A DNA stretch of 32,574 bases, taken from Prolixibacteraceae bacterium. Lineage in GTDB: Bacteria; Bacteroidota; Bacteroidia; Bacteroidales; Prolixibacteraceae. The DNA is taken from NCBI GenBank assembly GCA_025210775.1, contig JAOARB010000002.1, forward strand, positions 1-32,574, written 5' to 3'. Below the pieces are notes generated by a model. It made no database searches. It saw only the letters and a list, made by a program, of their open reading frames with translations, and was not told the DNA's origin. Each line of letters starts with the position of its first letter. Position 1 is the stretch's first letter. Positions 32,128 through 32,574 of the stretch are shown here, one piece after another. Made by a program: the position numbers and the translations under genes.

Positions 32128-32574
32128 GGATCAGTCCATATACTGGTGGGGCTATGCATATATCTTAGTCAAACGATACAGGAAAAATGGTATATCTACA
32201 ACCCCTCTTTGAGTAGCTCTAAAAGCCTTTAATTTGGCATTAAATGATTCTGCTGAAGCATTAGTACTTCTGTTGTCAAAGAAGTTTAGTATTTCTGCGT
32301 AGTGATTTTGGATGGTATTAGAGATCTTACTAAAAGTAGTAAAACCAGAAATATCTACTTCATTAAACCATCTTGCAAGTTTCGTGTATGCAACCTCTTT
32401 AACTTCTGTCTGAGAGAAAATCATTCTTAGTTTATGTGTTAAGTTATAAGCCTTCTCAATATCAGGATATAGTTCAAAAAGCAATGTAGCTCTTTCGTTC
32501 TGCTTTTCTTTCCATTTATCTCTCGATTTAAATAGAAGATAACGACTTCTTGCAAGTAGTTGTTTTAATGTATC
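32128..32574 (-). mobile_element. Insertion sequence, ISL3/ISAon1 type, partial
   Basis: The element enters from the right edge. Its inner part is the transposase gene. The putative end is GGATCAGTCCATATACTGG at 32128-32146, beginning with GG as ISL3-family terminal repeats do. The exact end and the target duplication cannot be verified because the other end is outside the window. Confidence 0.65.
32152..32574 (-). CDS. ISL3/ISAon1-family transposase, C-terminal part
   Basis: The frame stays open from the window edge (reading LKQLLARSRYLLFKSRDKW) to the TAG at 32152, giving the last 140 residues of a DDE transposase. The stretch NRSTNASAESFNAKLKAFRA with the ending DIPFFLYRLTKIYA is characteristic of the ISL3-like transposases of Bacteroidota; its Glu after NASAE would be the final acidic catalytic residue. 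The start lies outside the window. The gene runs toward, and ends within 25 bases of, the truncated asparagine-synthase-like gene. Confidence 0.88.
   Translation of the reverse strand, partial: DTLKQLLARSRYLLFKSRDKWKEKQNERATLLFELYPDIEKAYNLTHKLRMIFSQTEVKEVAYTKLARWFNEVDISGFTTFSKISNTIQNHYAEILNFFDNRSTNASAESFNAKLKAFRATQRGVVDIPFFLYRLTKIYA

Overview
The window looks like an AT-rich chromosomal segment of a Bacteroidota bacterium, most likely a member of the Marinilabiliales-type lineages (family level is a guess). The evidence is type IX secretion genes (gldN/porN, gldJ, porU, porV), a -33/-7 promoter of the Bacteroidota kind (TTTG, 19 bp, TATATTTG) before a tRNA cluster, the glucosamine-6-phosphate deaminase/PIG-L fusion, lipoproteins with loose lipoboxes, and few Shine-Dalgarno sequences.

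Layout. Bases 1-49 are the 3' end of a 5S rRNA gene, so an rRNA operon lies to the left. It is followed by decayed tandem copies of the 5S 3' region with their terminator (to about 405). A minus-strand arsenic operon follows (arsR, arsenate reductase, ACR3 pump), then mutS (+), then three identical tRNA-Gly(GCC) genes and one tRNA-Leu(TAA), then an isolated gldN/porN (-). At 7.7-10.9 kb a LacI-type regulator and the deaminase/PIG-L fusion share two identical operator-like palindromes 196 bp apart. pyrC (+) is followed, with overlap, by a small lipoprotein that looks like a remote GldN relative. The region 12.9-14.1 kb is the most unusual part. It holds an inverted pair of 11-bp tandem arrays built on CCATGG, a candidate structured RNA, and a tiny ORF that overlaps an unknown 120-aa basic protein by TAATG.

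At 14.1-20.7 kb is a peptidoglycan-salvage block. A NagZ-like/beta-lactamase-fold (AmiE-like) fusion whose GH3 half has lost its catalytic motif is divergent from namZ (GH171, exo-muramidase), which is followed by a beta-helix lipoprotein and an endonuclease/exonuclease/phosphatase-family protein. cca and murF (both -) come next. gldJ (-) is divergent from porU-porV-ispF (+), the T9SS arrangement also known in Flavobacterium. At the right edge an ISL3/ISAon1-type transposase has cut off the 5' end of an asparagine-synthase-like gene.

The genes are mostly housekeeping plus T9SS. The cell wall theme (NamZ, NagZ-AmiE-like, MurF, deaminase with its regulator) suggests that MurNAc/GlcNAc recovered from peptidoglycan is routed into central metabolism. 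All functions are inferred from motifs read by eye; no database search was made.
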